Positions 1-8,019 of a stretch of DNA of 64,000 nucleotides are shown piece by piece. The position numbers were made by a program, and so were the translations under genes. Below the pieces are notes generated by a model. It was not told where the DNA came from, made no database searches, and saw nothing but the letters and a program-made list of their open reading frames with translations. Source of the DNA: RH-AL1 sp965277355 (GTDB taxonomy: Bacteria > Pseudomonadota > Alphaproteobacteria > Rhizobiales > Beijerinckiaceae); contig CBDICN010000002.1 in NCBI GenBank assembly GCA_965277355.1, positions 1 to 64,000 on the forward strand. Reading direction: 5' to 3'. The stretch's first letter is position 1. Every line of letters begins with the position of its first letter.

Positions 1-273
1 GGCCGCGCCGAGCCCATCGGCACCGATAGGACGCTCGCCGAGCGCCAGCGTCTTGTCCTGCTTCAGCGTCACGAAGATCGGCTTGTCCGGCCGCGGGACG
101 GGGGCCGAGGTCGAGGCCGGCAGGTCGACGTTGACGTCGACGGTCGAGAGCGGTGCCGCCACCATGAAGATGATCAGGAGCACCAGGATCACGTCGATGA
201 ACGGCGTGACATTGATCTCGTGGGTCTCGGCGAGATCGTCGGTCTCGCCGCTCGCGAGGAGCCTGGCGGCCAC
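1..273 (-). CDS. exbD: ExbD biopolymer transport protein, partial
   Basis: This is an inner-membrane component of the ExbB-ExbD-TonB energising complex, which couples the proton gradient to outer-membrane uptake. Only the first 91 codons are present; the gene runs off the left edge. The translation has the family signature INVTPFIDVILVLLIIFMV, a short cytoplasmic N-terminus followed by a single membrane helix. The helix carries the Asp of the FIDV motif that the family uses for proton coupling. It then continues into a periplasmic part with KPIFVTLKQD. The GTG start overlaps the exbB stop codon by one base, so the two are translationally coupled. Confidence 0.9.
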   Translation of the reverse strand, partial: MAARLLASGETDDLAETHEINVTPFIDVILVLLIIFMVAAPLSTVDVNVDLPASTSAPVPRPDKPIFVTLKQDKTLALGERPIGADGLGAA

Positions 274-1289
274 TACTCGGCCGCCCTGCCGACCGGCATC
301 GCCGGCGCGCGGTCGAGGTCGCGCGAGAGCAGCCGCATCACTTCGGTCGACGCGTCGCCGAGCAGCGAACGGTAGCCGGTGATGGCGCGGGCGAAGGCAT
401 TGTAGATGATGACCGCCGGAATGGCGGCGACGAGCCCAAACGCGGTGGCGAGCAGCGCCTCGGCGATGCCCGGCGCAACGACGGCGAGGTTGGTGGTGTG
501 GGTCCGCGAGATGCCGATGAAGGCATCCATGATGCCCCACACGGTGCCGAACAGGCCGACGAAGGGCGCCGTCGAGCCGATCGTGGCGAGAAGGCCGGTG
601 CCGCGCCCCATCGTGCGTCCGGCCCGCGCCTCGATGCGGCTCAGCAACGCGGCGGCGCGATCCTTGACGCCTTCGTGCGGCAGACCGCGCGAGCGCTCGG
701 CCTCGGACAGGGCGGCATCGACGAAGCGCGTCACCGGCGCCTTGGGGTTCTTGAGAGCGGCGGAGGCTTCGTGAAGCGTCGGGGCCCTGGCGAGATCACC
801 GAGCGCCCGGCTCGCGCGCCCGCGGGCGCCGAAGAGCTCGATCGTCTTGGCGATGAGCACCGTCCAGGTGACGAGCGAGGCCAAGGCGAGGCCGACCATC
901 ACGATCTTCACGACGACGTCGGCGTGCATGAACATGCCGAACGGCGACAGATCGTGCGGGATCAGCGAGGAGTCGGTGCCGGGGACTGCCGCCGGCGCGC
1001 TGGGATCCGCCACCGGCGCGGTAGGATTGCTCACTGCTGGCTTGTCGTCAGCGGCCGGTGCAAGGGTCGACGCCGGGCTGGCGGCCGGCTTTTCCGCGCC
1101 CAGCTTGGTGGCCGCGGTGCTTGCCGGATCGGGCACCTGGGCCATCACCGGCGGCACGACAGCAAAGAGCATCGCCAGCGCAAGGGCGGGGAAAAAAACC
1201 ATCGGAAATCCAGGAAGTTTCGGCAAAAATGAGCCGGATCGCGGCGCGCAACTCGTTGCGAGCCTTGATGAAAACACCGCGTAGTGCAT
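273..1289 (-). CDS. exbB: ExbB, TonB-system proton channel subunit
   Basis: MotA/TolQ/ExbB-family channel subunit of the TonB energising complex in the inner membrane. It has an N-terminal hydrophobic signal-like segment (MVFFPALALAMLFAVV), then an Ala/Pro-rich stretch and three membrane helices. The last two contain the conserved GLLATIGSTAPFVGLFGTVW and GIAEALLATAFGLVAAIP segments. The long N-terminus is typical of the rhizobial form. I chose the ATG at 1289 (338 aa) because GAGG lies about 8 bases upstream. An ATG at 1202 would give 309 aa starting directly at the signal-like segment and is also possible. exbD follows with a one-base overlap. Confidence 0.88.
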   Translation of the reverse strand: MHYAVFSSRLATSCAPRSGSFLPKLPGFPMVFFPALALAMLFAVVPPVMAQVPDPASTAATKLGAEKPAASPASTLAPAADDKPAVSNPTAPVADPSAPAAVPGTDSSLIPHDLSPFGMFMHADVVVKIVMVGLALASLVTWTVLIAKTIELFGARGRASRALGDLARAPTLHEASAALKNPKAPVTRFVDAALSEAERSRGLPHEGVKDRAAALLSRIEARAGRTMGRGTGLLATIGSTAPFVGLFGTVWGIMDAFIGISRTHTTNLAVVAPGIAEALLATAFGLVAAIPAVIIYNAFARAITGYRSLLGDASTEVMRLLSRDLDRAPAMPVGRAAE

Positions 1290-1442
1290 GGCACGCGCCT
1301 CATGATCGAGCCGAGCGGTGTTATGGTTCGCGGTCGCGTCGGAGACAAGCTTTGATCGCCACCCGCGCCGAAAGAGGTCGCGCTGTCCGCGACAGCCCAG
1401 CGCGAGCGCGACCGAGATTTGATCCACCCCAACCAGGCTCGG

Positions 1443-2495
1443 TCACGATCCGCGGCCGCCACAATCGAACAAGGCCACCGACCCGCCGTCCGTTCCGATC
1501 GCCAGCTTGTTCCCATCCGGCGACCAGGCGAGGGCCGAGACCCGCTTTCCATCTCCCGGTCGAAGCCGCATCGAGCCACCCGCCGGCGCAGCGGTGACCT
1601 CGCAAACCGCCACGCGACCGTCGTCGAAACCCGCCGCAACCAGCGGACGGCTAGGATGGGCGGCAACCTGAGTGACGAGCTGTCCGATTCCTTGACCGAG
1701 TTCCAACGGCGGCTTTCCCATCGGGCCGGTTCCGACGAAAGGCCAGGCGACCACGCGATCCGCACCGGCGGTCGCCAAGATCATCGGCTTGGTGAACCAG
1801 TCGATCGATCGGACTTTCGCCGCATAGCCGCGCATCGACATGTCCTTGCCTGTCTCGATGCGCCAGCCGTGCAACTCGCATTCCTGCATCATGGTCACCA
1901 CGTGCGTGCCATCGGGGCTCCAGCAGACGCCGATGTGAGAGCCGCGCCAGTCCAGCCGCATCGGGTTCCGCCCGATCATCGTCTTCCACCATAAAGTGAC
2001 CCCGCCGTAGTGCGCGACGGCGAGGCGTTTTCCCCTGGGATTGAAGGCGACGGCGGTGACCGTGCTGGCATGGTTCGCCGCAATGCCCAGCCGAACACCG
2101 TCGAGGTCCAGCAGATGGACGTCCTTGCCGACCCCAACAGCGATCGCGGCGGCCTGCCGGGATACGGCAAGGACATCGATCTGCCGTCCCGCATGTTCGA
2201 AAACCGTAGCACACGCGCCATCCGCGGTCGTTCGAACCACGCGGCCATCATCACCGCTGGTAAGGAAGCCGCTGCCATCGGCATCGAGCACGAGGGAAAG
2301 GATGGCGCCATCATGGGCCGCCGCTGTCACAGCACGATCGTTCGGCGGGACGATCTCGACGGTTCCGTCTCCAAGCGCCACCCCGAGGATCCCGACGGTG
2401 GAGAATTTCAGCCCGGTAACATCCGCGTCGAAAAGCATCTCGCGCTCGGGCGCGACGGAAGCACGCGTCGCGGCAAGACTCACCGGACGCGGCAT
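1443..2495 (-). CDS. WD40-repeat protein next to a CobW-type GTPase
   Basis: A 350-residue protein without signal peptide or membrane helix, built from about seven WD40-like units. Units such as AVAFNPRGKRLAVAHYGGVT, CWSPDGTHVV, AAGFDDGRVAVCEV and LAWSPDGNKLAIGTDGGSVA recur at about 40-residue spacing, so a seven-bladed propeller filling the whole chain is expected. Its start overlaps the end of the CobW-type GTPase by 16 bases, which implies co-translation. The overlap suggests a scaffold or partner for that GTPase, but this is inference. No catalytic motif is visible. Confidence 0.8.
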   Translation of the reverse strand: MPRPVSLAATRASVAPEREMLFDADVTGLKFSTVGILGVALGDGTVEIVPPNDRAVTAAAHDGAILSLVLDADGSGFLTSGDDGRVVRTTADGACATVFEHAGRQIDVLAVSRQAAAIAVGVGKDVHLLDLDGVRLGIAANHASTVTAVAFNPRGKRLAVAHYGGVTLWWKTMIGRNPMRLDWRGSHIGVCWSPDGTHVVTMMQECELHGWRIETGKDMSMRGYAAKVRSIDWFTKPMILATAGADRVVAWPFVGTGPMGKPPLELGQGIGQLVTQVAAHPSRPLVAAGFDDGRVAVCEVTAAPAGGSMRLRPGDGKRVSALAWSPDGNKLAIGTDGGSVALFDCGGRGS

Positions 2496-3469
2496 GCTTC
2501 GAAGCCGGTCTTCAATCCCGCCGCATCGAGGTCGCGGCCGATGAACACGAGCTTGGACTCGCGAACCTCGTCTGGAGCCCAGGCTTTTCCGTCGTCGCCT
2601 TCCATCAGCATGTGCACACCCTGGAAGATGAAGCGGTTTGGATTGCCCTCGAACGAAAGAATACCCTTCGACCGGAGGATGTCCTGCCCCTTGTCGCGCA
2701 GCAGCGCGCTGATCCAGCGATTGAAGCGCCCCGCATCGAGCGGCTGCGAGACCCGCAGCGCGACGCTGGTCACCGCCTCGTCGTGCTCATGGGCGTCCTC
2801 GCCCAGGAAGTCGGGCTCGATCGCGAGGATGCGGTCCAGATCGAAGGCGCGCCGATCCATGATCTCGGTCGGGGAAATGCCGCAGCGCTCGGTGCGGTGG
2901 ATCACCGCGGTCGGATTGATCGCGCGCAGGCGCTCTTCGAGAGCTTTCAGCTCGTCCGCCGGTACCAAATCCGCCTTGTTCAAGAGGATGACGTCGGCGA
3001 ACGCGATCTGCTCGGCCGCTTCGTGGCTGTCGCCGAGCCGCGCCACCACGTTTTTCGCATCGACGACGGTAACGATGGAATCGAGCCGGGCGACGGCGCG
3101 AACCTCGTCGTCGACGAAGAAGGTCTGTGCCACGGGAGCCGGATCGGCAAGGCCGGTCGTCTCGATCAGGATGGCGTCGAAGCGCCCCTTCCGCTTCAGC
3201 AGATTGCCGATGATGCGGATGAGGTCGCCACGCACGGTGCAGCAGATGCAGCCGTTGTTCATCTCGAAGACTTCTTCGTCGGAATCGACGACGAGTTCGT
3301 TGTCGATGCCGATCTCGCCAAACTCGTTCACGATGACCGCGTAGCGCTTGCCGTGCTCCTCCGTGATCAGGCGGTTCAGCAACGTTGTTTTTCCCGCGCC
3401 GAGATAGCCGGTCAGGACCGTCACGGGAATTTGCGTCGATACCGTTGCCTCTCGATCCGTCTGTGACAT
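2480..3469 (-). CDS. CobW/YjiA-family GTP-binding metallochaperone
   Basis: COG0523-family GTPase of 329 residues. The P-loop GYLGAGKTT is at residues 21-29. The metal-binding CxCC motif (GCICC) is at residues 73-77, as in zinc chaperones of the ZNG1/YeiR/YjiA type, and the base-recognition motif LLNKADL follows in mid-protein. The CobW C-terminal domain is present (EGNPNRFIFQGVHML). The family delivers Zn, or less often Co or Fe, to client proteins. No cobalamin genes are nearby, so a role in B12 synthesis is not supported. AGGAG lies upstream of the ATG. No Zur box was recognised. Confidence 0.88.
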   Translation of the reverse strand: MSQTDREATVSTQIPVTVLTGYLGAGKTTLLNRLITEEHGKRYAVIVNEFGEIGIDNELVVDSDEEVFEMNNGCICCTVRGDLIRIIGNLLKRKGRFDAILIETTGLADPAPVAQTFFVDDEVRAVARLDSIVTVVDAKNVVARLGDSHEAAEQIAFADVILLNKADLVPADELKALEERLRAINPTAVIHRTERCGISPTEIMDRRAFDLDRILAIEPDFLGEDAHEHDEAVTSVALRVSQPLDAGRFNRWISALLRDKGQDILRSKGILSFEGNPNRFIFQGVHMLMEGDDGKAWAPDEVRESKLVFIGRDLDAAGLKTGFEACRVR

Positions 3470-3508
3470 GGCAAGCTCCTGCTGCGTCGAATATCGAAGC
3501 GTGGCCTC

Positions 3509-4105
3509 TCAGATGCCGGGCATCGGAATGAAGCCCGGCAGTTGCTTCATGCGACCAATCCAAGCGCCGATGTGCGGGTAAGGTCCGAGGGCGATCCCGC
3601 CTTCGCCGGCGAGCGCCGTGTAGGGAAAGCAGGCGATGTCGCCGATGGTCGGGTGGCCGAGTTCGAGCCACTCGCGCTCGGCCAGATGCGCATCGAGAAT
3701 TTTGAAGGTCGCGTTCGCCCGCGCCTGAAGCGCTTCGAGATTGAGGTCGTAGTTCAGGATCTTGACGAGCCGCGCACCGGCCGCGCTCATGATCTCGTTG
3801 CCGCCGGTCGAAAGCCACTGGCTGATCAAGCCCTGCGCGCGCGGATCCGCCGGCCACCAGGTCCGGGCTTGATCGTAGCGTCCCGCGACGTAGGTGAGGA
3901 TCGCCTGGGCGTCGCGCAGGCGAAGGTCGCCGTCCTCGAACACCGGGATTTCGCCGAACGGGTTTAGCGCGGTGAAGGGCGCGGCTTTGTGCTCCTTGTT
4001 GACGAAGTCGACGGTCTGCTTGTCGTAGCGCAAACCAAGAATGTTGGCGAGAAGGCGAACCTTGTAGCAGCTGCCCGAAAGTTCGAAATCATACAATTTG
4101 GGCAT
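3509..4105 (-). CDS. Glutathione S-transferase family protein
   Basis: A 198-residue soluble protein with the two-domain GST layout. The N-terminal thioredoxin fold is MPKLYDFELSGSCYKVRLL with the glutathione-site NPFGEIPVFEDGDLRLRDA (residues about 51-69). The all-helical C-terminal domain ends GHPTIGDIACFPYTALA. This matches cytosolic GSTs of the Beta/Theta-like bacterial groups. The ATG at 4105 is preceded by AAGGA and starts exactly at the domain boundary. An in-frame ATG at 4198, overlapping the upstream stop as TGATG, would add 31 residues of poor family fit. The substrate cannot be told from sequence. Confidence 0.85.
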   Translation of the reverse strand: MPKLYDFELSGSCYKVRLLANILGLRYDKQTVDFVNKEHKAAPFTALNPFGEIPVFEDGDLRLRDAQAILTYVAGRYDQARTWWPADPRAQGLISQWLSTGGNEIMSAAGARLVKILNYDLNLEALQARANATFKILDAHLAEREWLELGHPTIGDIACFPYTALAGEGGIALGPYPHIGAWIGRMKQLPGFIPMPGI

Positions 4106-4197
4106 TGTCTCGTCCTTGCCGACGTGGGTTGGGGATTTCGGCTGTGATACCCCGACGCTGTCCGGCGAAAGGCCGAGGACGCGGCGCAGGAACGACA

Positions 4198-4545
4198 TCA
4201 ATGGAGCACCGGCGAGGCGGGATGAGCATTCATCACGGCCAGAACGGCTTGACCGGTGGCATGGCGGACGAAAGCGACGGCATCCTCGACGTTGGACGTG
4301 CTGCAGAACTGCCGGCGCGCGCCGTGGTCCTCGACCATCACCAGCACGCAAGGGTCGATCCGGCAGATGGTGAACCTCGGCAAATCGGGACGGGCCGAGG
4401 AGGGCTCCAGCACGACCCAGACCTGCCCGTCGTCATTGCCATGAATGGCGAAAGCGTGCGCCGGAAATTCCGTTGCCGATACAGCGCGGAGAAAGCGCTG
4501 TTCGGCGCCATGAAGCGTATCAGCCCCAGATTCACCAATGCACAT
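4198..4545 (-). CDS. Small hypothetical protein upstream of the GST gene
   Basis: A 115-residue soluble protein that I do not recognise. It has a strong GAGGG ribosome site 6 bases before the ATG and normal codon use. The C-terminal half alternates strand-like and helix-like segments (VWVVLEPS, LPRFTICRIDPCVLVMVE, VEDAVAFVRHATGQAVLAVM). A four-base TGATG overlap with an in-frame ATG ahead of the GST gene suggests one operon. There is no signal peptide, membrane helix or metal cluster beyond two isolated cysteines. Confidence 0.6.
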   Translation of the reverse strand: MCIGESGADTLHGAEQRFLRAVSATEFPAHAFAIHGNDDGQVWVVLEPSSARPDLPRFTICRIDPCVLVMVEDHGARRQFCSTSNVEDAVAFVRHATGQAVLAVMNAHPASPVLH

Positions 4546-4635
4546 CGACGACCCTCGGAACTGAATGTGTGAACTATCGAAACGTTATAACATAATACCT
4601 AGGGACGCAACGCCGAACGCGACGGGCTGGCGCTG

Positions 4636-4731
4636 TCAGCCCCGCGACATCAGCCGGGCGATCAGCTTCGAGGTGTCGTCGACCATCGGCACGATGCGCG
4701 CGCAATTGAGCCTCGTCGGCCCGATCACGCC
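4636..4731 (-). pseudogene. hrcA: Remnant of the hrcA 3' end
   Basis: On the minus strand this stretch encodes 31 residues and a stop matching the last 31 residues of the intact HrcA gene at 8020-9108. Both copies carry IGPTRL, ARIVPMVD and TSKLIARL in the same order. Only about four residues differ (for example Tyr to Cys and Tyr to Asp). Nothing of the rest of hrcA precedes it. It is therefore a partial duplication of the gene's 3' end, and the copper module at 4986-7959 lies between remnant and intact gene. Confidence 0.85.
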
Positions 4732-4829
4732 GGCTTGCCCGCCTCACTCGGGGCGGTCGCCTGCGTACCGGGACCCGGCGTCTCGGCACCGACCGGCACC
4801 ACGCTCACAGCCAGCAACAGCGCCGTCAT
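4725..4829 (-). pseudogene. Truncated signal-peptide ORF joined to the hrcA remnant
   Basis: A 34-codon reading frame begins with a secretion-signal-like stretch (MTALLLAVSVVPVGAE) followed by a Pro/Gly/Thr-rich tail. It runs into the hrcA remnant, where it stops. It looks like the 5' end of a secreted-protein gene cut off at the junction. No good ribosome site is visible. The reading as a gene fragment is inference. Confidence 0.35.
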
Positions 4830-4985
4830 AGAAAGCTCGTTCTGAAAACCCCGTGAGGTGATCAAACCTTGCGAGCATCGATCGAAGCAGAAATGCCACT
4901 CGTCCGGTCAAAGGTTAGCGGGATCCTTGCACGTTCGAGGAAGAGCGCGGATGATCGCGCAAGGCGCCACCCACCCAGCGACGCG

Positions 4986-5435
4986 ATGGACCTTCGTTTC
5001 GTCCGCAAAATACGAAGGTCAAGGCGAGGATCGCTCATCGCATCTTCGTCCGCGAACCGTCATGTCACGGCCTGGATCGCCGTCGTCTGCCTCTGCGTTC
5101 AGCTCGCGGCGTCAGCCGCCTGTGGCGTCGGGACGCCGCTCGACGCGGCCTTTGCGGGTCCCGAGCGAGGCCTCTTCCCGATCTGCCATGCTGGTGTCGG
5201 CGGCGAAGAGCTAGGCCAGACGTCCAACGGCCGCCACACGCCGGCCCATCAACAGGGCTGCCTGTTCTGCCAGGTCCATTGCCACGCGGCGATGGCGCTC
5301 ACGCCGACCATCGCCGTCGTCTCGAAGCCGTCCCTGGTGGTGTCCGCAAGCGCCGAACCGCCGCTGCTCGTTGTCCGGCCGTCGGCCCGTTTTCCGGCCG
5401 GCGCTCCGCCGCGCGGGCCGCCCTCGGCCGGCTGA
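4986..5435 (+). CDS. DUF2946-like secreted protein of a copper module
   Basis: A predicted 149-residue exported protein: basic N-terminus, one hydrophobic segment (TAWIAVVCLCVQLAASAA), then a Cys/His-bearing region (FPICHAG and QQGCLFCQVHCHAAM) and a Pro-rich tail ending near RGPPSAG. This combination is the pattern of DUF2946 proteins, commonly found beside copper-resistance genes. The thiol and imidazole clusters suggest copper binding, but this is inference. It precedes an outer-membrane-like gene, copC and copD on the same strand. The start is uncertain; upstream in-frame ATGs at 4869 and 4893 are possible. Confidence 0.6.
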   Translation: MDLRFVRKIRRSRRGSLIASSSANRHVTAWIAVVCLCVQLAASAACGVGTPLDAAFAGPERGLFPICHAGVGGEELGQTSNGRHTPAHQQGCLFCQVHCHAAMALTPTIAVVSKPSLVVSASAEPPLLVVRPSARFPAGAPPRGPPSAG

Positions 5436-5599
5436 CCGAGAGCGACGCCGTCGCGTCTTCGCCGACAGCGTCCTCCGCCTCGCACACGAGACAGATCGCG
5501 AGATCGGCCACGCGCTTGCGCATTCCATCCAGTCATTCTTGGCGGCTTCAAGCCGGCCAAAGCGGCTTGCCGCCTTCCCTGTTCGACTAAGGACACCTT

Positions 5600-6580
5600 A
5601 TGTCTACCAAGCCTTTTCGTGGCGCGGCCGGCACGCTCGCCGCCGTGGCCATGCTCATCGGCGCCGATCCGGCGCACCCCCATACGATCGTCGGGAACAG
5701 AGTGTTTCCGGTGACCCTCGCCATCGACGACCCCGGCGTCAACGACGAACTGGCTATCCCGACGTTCTCTCAACTGACCGCCGCGAACTTCGATGGGACG
5801 GCGGGGCCGAGTTCCTATGCCCTCGGTTTCGACTACGCCAAGACGATCACGGCGGATCTGGCGATCTCGGTCGGCGACAGCGTCACGTTCCAGAGAAACC
5901 CGCGAGCGACCGGATTCTCCAATGTCGACGTGCAGTTGAAGTACGTCTTCTATCAGAACGCCGAGCATGAGTTCATCATCGCGGGAGCGGTGGCCGTTGA
6001 GATCGGCCACACCGGAAGCGGGCCGAGTTCGGCTCTGCCTTCGGACCCGTTCTCGACGATCGTCCCGAAGGCCTATATCGGCAAGGGCTTCGGCGATGCA
6101 CCGGCCGACTGGATGCGCCCGTTCGCGGTGACTGCGGAGGTGGACTATTCGATCCCGACGGTCGGCACGAATTACATCGACGGGAGCCTCAACCGGACCT
6201 TCCTGACCTACGGCGGCAGCGTTCAATACAGCCTGCTGTATCGCAACGCCTTCGTCGAGGAGGTTCCGAGCCCTTTCAACAGGCTGATTCCAGCGTTCGA
6301 AGGAGTCTTCAGCAAGCCCGTGTCGAACATCGACCAAGCAACGCCGGGCGATTTCTCGCTGCACGAGACCACGGGCGTGGTCGGACCCTCCCTCTACTAC
6401 ATCGGGCCGACCTTCGAAGTCGGCGTGATGGCGCAAATCCCGGTCAATCGGGCGAGCGGCCTGCATCCCGGAGTGTTGGCGATCGTGGACTTCTTCCTCG
6501 ACGACATCGCGCCAGACACGCTCGGCAAACCCCTTTTCGGTCCCCCGCAATCCCGCGACAGCCTCCTGAGGACACGATGA
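5600..6580 (+). CDS. Secreted, outer-membrane-like protein upstream of copC
   Basis: A 326-residue protein with an AAGGA site before the ATG and an N-terminal signal (GAAGTLAAVAMLIGADPAHPH). The rest is rich in alternating aromatic and polar strands ending in Asn, Tyr or Phe, such as FSNVDVQLKYVFYQNAEHEF, VQYSLLYRNAF and LYYIGPTFEVGVMAQIPV, which resembles a beta-barrel. It is similar in style to the MetA-type outer-membrane family. The stop overlaps the copC start (ATGA), so it belongs to the copper operon. A role in copper passage is inferred from context only. Confidence 0.65.
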   Translation: MSTKPFRGAAGTLAAVAMLIGADPAHPHTIVGNRVFPVTLAIDDPGVNDELAIPTFSQLTAANFDGTAGPSSYALGFDYAKTITADLAISVGDSVTFQRNPRATGFSNVDVQLKYVFYQNAEHEFIIAGAVAVEIGHTGSGPSSALPSDPFSTIVPKAYIGKGFGDAPADWMRPFAVTAEVDYSIPTVGTNYIDGSLNRTFLTYGGSVQYSLLYRNAFVEEVPSPFNRLIPAFEGVFSKPVSNIDQATPGDFSLHETTGVVGPSLYYIGPTFEVGVMAQIPVNRASGLHPGVLAIVDFFLDDIAPDTLGKPLFGPPQSRDSLLRTR

Positions 6581-6948
6581 AGAACCGTCTCAAACTTACC
6601 GCCGTCGCCGCGAGCCTCTGCGCCCTCGCGTCCACGGCCGCATCCGCCCACGCGTTCCTCGAACACGCGGTGCCCGGCGTCGGCTCGACCGTGGCCGGCT
6701 CGCCGAGCGAACTGCAACTCGGCTTTTCTCAGAGCGTCGAGGTGGCCCTGTCCGGCGTGCGGATCGCCTCCGCCGCCGGTAGCGCCGTCGCCGCGTCGAA
6801 GCCGACCAAGGATGAATCGAACCCAGCCACGTTGCACGTGCGGCTCGGCCGTGCGCTCTCGCCCGGCACTTACGTCGTGACGTGGCACGTGGTGTCCGTC
6901 GACACGCATCCGACCTCGGGCTCTTACAAGTTCACCGTCGCGCCCTGA
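6577..6948 (+). CDS. copC: CopC periplasmic copper-binding protein
   Basis: A 123-residue CopC. A 24-residue signal peptide ends ASA, so the mature protein starts with His25 (HAFLEHAVPG), the N-terminal histidine used in CopC Cu(II) sites. The other usual Cu(II) ligands are present in SVDTHPTSGSYKF (Asp109, His111). The Met-rich Cu(I) site of some CopC proteins is absent, so this is the Cu(II)-only type. It overlaps the upstream gene by four bases and is followed by copD 66 bases later. CopC hands periplasmic copper to CopD. Confidence 0.92.
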   Translation: MKNRLKLTAVAASLCALASTAASAHAFLEHAVPGVGSTVAGSPSELQLGFSQSVEVALSGVRIASAAGSAVAASKPTKDESNPATLHVRLGRALSPGTYVVTWHVVSVDTHPTSGSYKFTVAP

Positions 6949-7014
6949 GCGAACCGGCAACCGCCGAAGGGGCCGGCGCGGCGCGGCCGGTTCCTAGCCG
7001 CCGATGGACGGGGG

Positions 7015-7959
7015 ATGGACATCGACACGCTTTTCGACGCGCTCCTGCTGGCCCGCTGGGTCCACTTCACGTCGGTGTTCCTTCTCTTCGGCTGCTCCTT
7101 CTTCTGGTTCTCCATGGGCGCCGGGCGACCGGCGGCGGTCCTGGCCGGCTTGCCTTGGACCGTTCGGAAGACGACACACCTCATCCGCATCGCAGCCCTC
7201 GTCGCGGCGGCATCGGGCGTCGCGTGGCTCGCTGCCGCCATCGCGAACATGACAGGCGAATTTGGCGGCGTCGTCGATCCGGAGATCCTCCACGCCTTTT
7301 TCTTCGAGACCGCCTTCGGACCGCTGGCGGTGGCTCGGCTGATCCTTCTCGCCGCTGTCGCCACCTTCGCTATCCTGCCGATGAAGCCCAGCAGTCGCTT
7401 CGTGGCGACAGCCGCGATCAGCGCCTCGCTCCTCGTCAGTCAGGCTTGGTTCGGCCACGCGGCGGAAGGCGGTGGCACGCTTCAAGGCACCGCGATGATC
7501 GTCGCCTATGCCGCTCACGTGCTCGCCGGCGCCGCGTGGGTCGGCGGCCTGCCGCCCCTGTGGATCGCGATCGTCGAGCAGCGGCGTCGGCGCTGCATCC
7601 CGGCCCCCGGCGCAGCAGCCTTGCACCTCCTGTCGCGCTATTCGGCGATGGCCGTCGCGGCCGTGAGCGTGATCGTCGTCTCTGGGATCGCCAACACAGC
7701 TTTCCGGGTCAACGGGGCCTTCGGCACGCTGGCGTCCACGACCTATGGCGAAACGCTGTTCTGGAAACTCGGACTCGTGGCGCTCATGCTGGCGCTTGCC
7801 GCTTTCAACCGCTTTGTGATGATGCCGCGCCTCCACCTCTCCTCAGAACCGCGGACATCGCTCGGCTTGCTTTTCGTGAGCATCGCGCTCGAAGGTCTGT
7901 TGGGCATTTTCGTGCTCGGGTTCGCGGCTGTACTCGGGATCACGCCTCCGCCACGCTGA
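7015..7959 (+). CDS. copD: CopD copper-import membrane protein
   Basis: A 314-residue integral membrane protein with about eight hydrophobic helices. The CopD signature features are visible: an N-terminal helix with the His of LARWVHFTSVFLLFG, the AAHVLAGAAWVGGLPPLW helix, and C-terminal FWKLGLVALMLALAAFNRF. CopD is thought to bring copper from CopC into the cytoplasm. ACGGGGG before the ATG acts as ribosome site. It converges on hrcA, whose stop lies 60 bases downstream, with no clear terminator between them. Confidence 0.9.
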   Translation: MDIDTLFDALLLARWVHFTSVFLLFGCSFFWFSMGAGRPAAVLAGLPWTVRKTTHLIRIAALVAAASGVAWLAAAIANMTGEFGGVVDPEILHAFFFETAFGPLAVARLILLAAVATFAILPMKPSSRFVATAAISASLLVSQAWFGHAAEGGGTLQGTAMIVAYAAHVLAGAAWVGGLPPLWIAIVEQRRRRCIPAPGAAALHLLSRYSAMAVAAVSVIVVSGIANTAFRVNGAFGTLASTTYGETLFWKLGLVALMLALAAFNRFVMMPRLHLSSEPRTSLGLLFVSIALEGLLGIFVLGFAAVLGITPPPR

Positions 7960-8019
7960 TGCGCCGGGTTGGAGTGCCCTAAGTTGAAACGCGCCGACGC
8001 GTCTCGCTGGCGTCATTCG

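Noticed and set aside
2480..3469. Cobalamin biosynthesis gene cobW proper
   Set aside because: The family is right but no cob genes are nearby and the CxCC motif suits a general metallochaperone.
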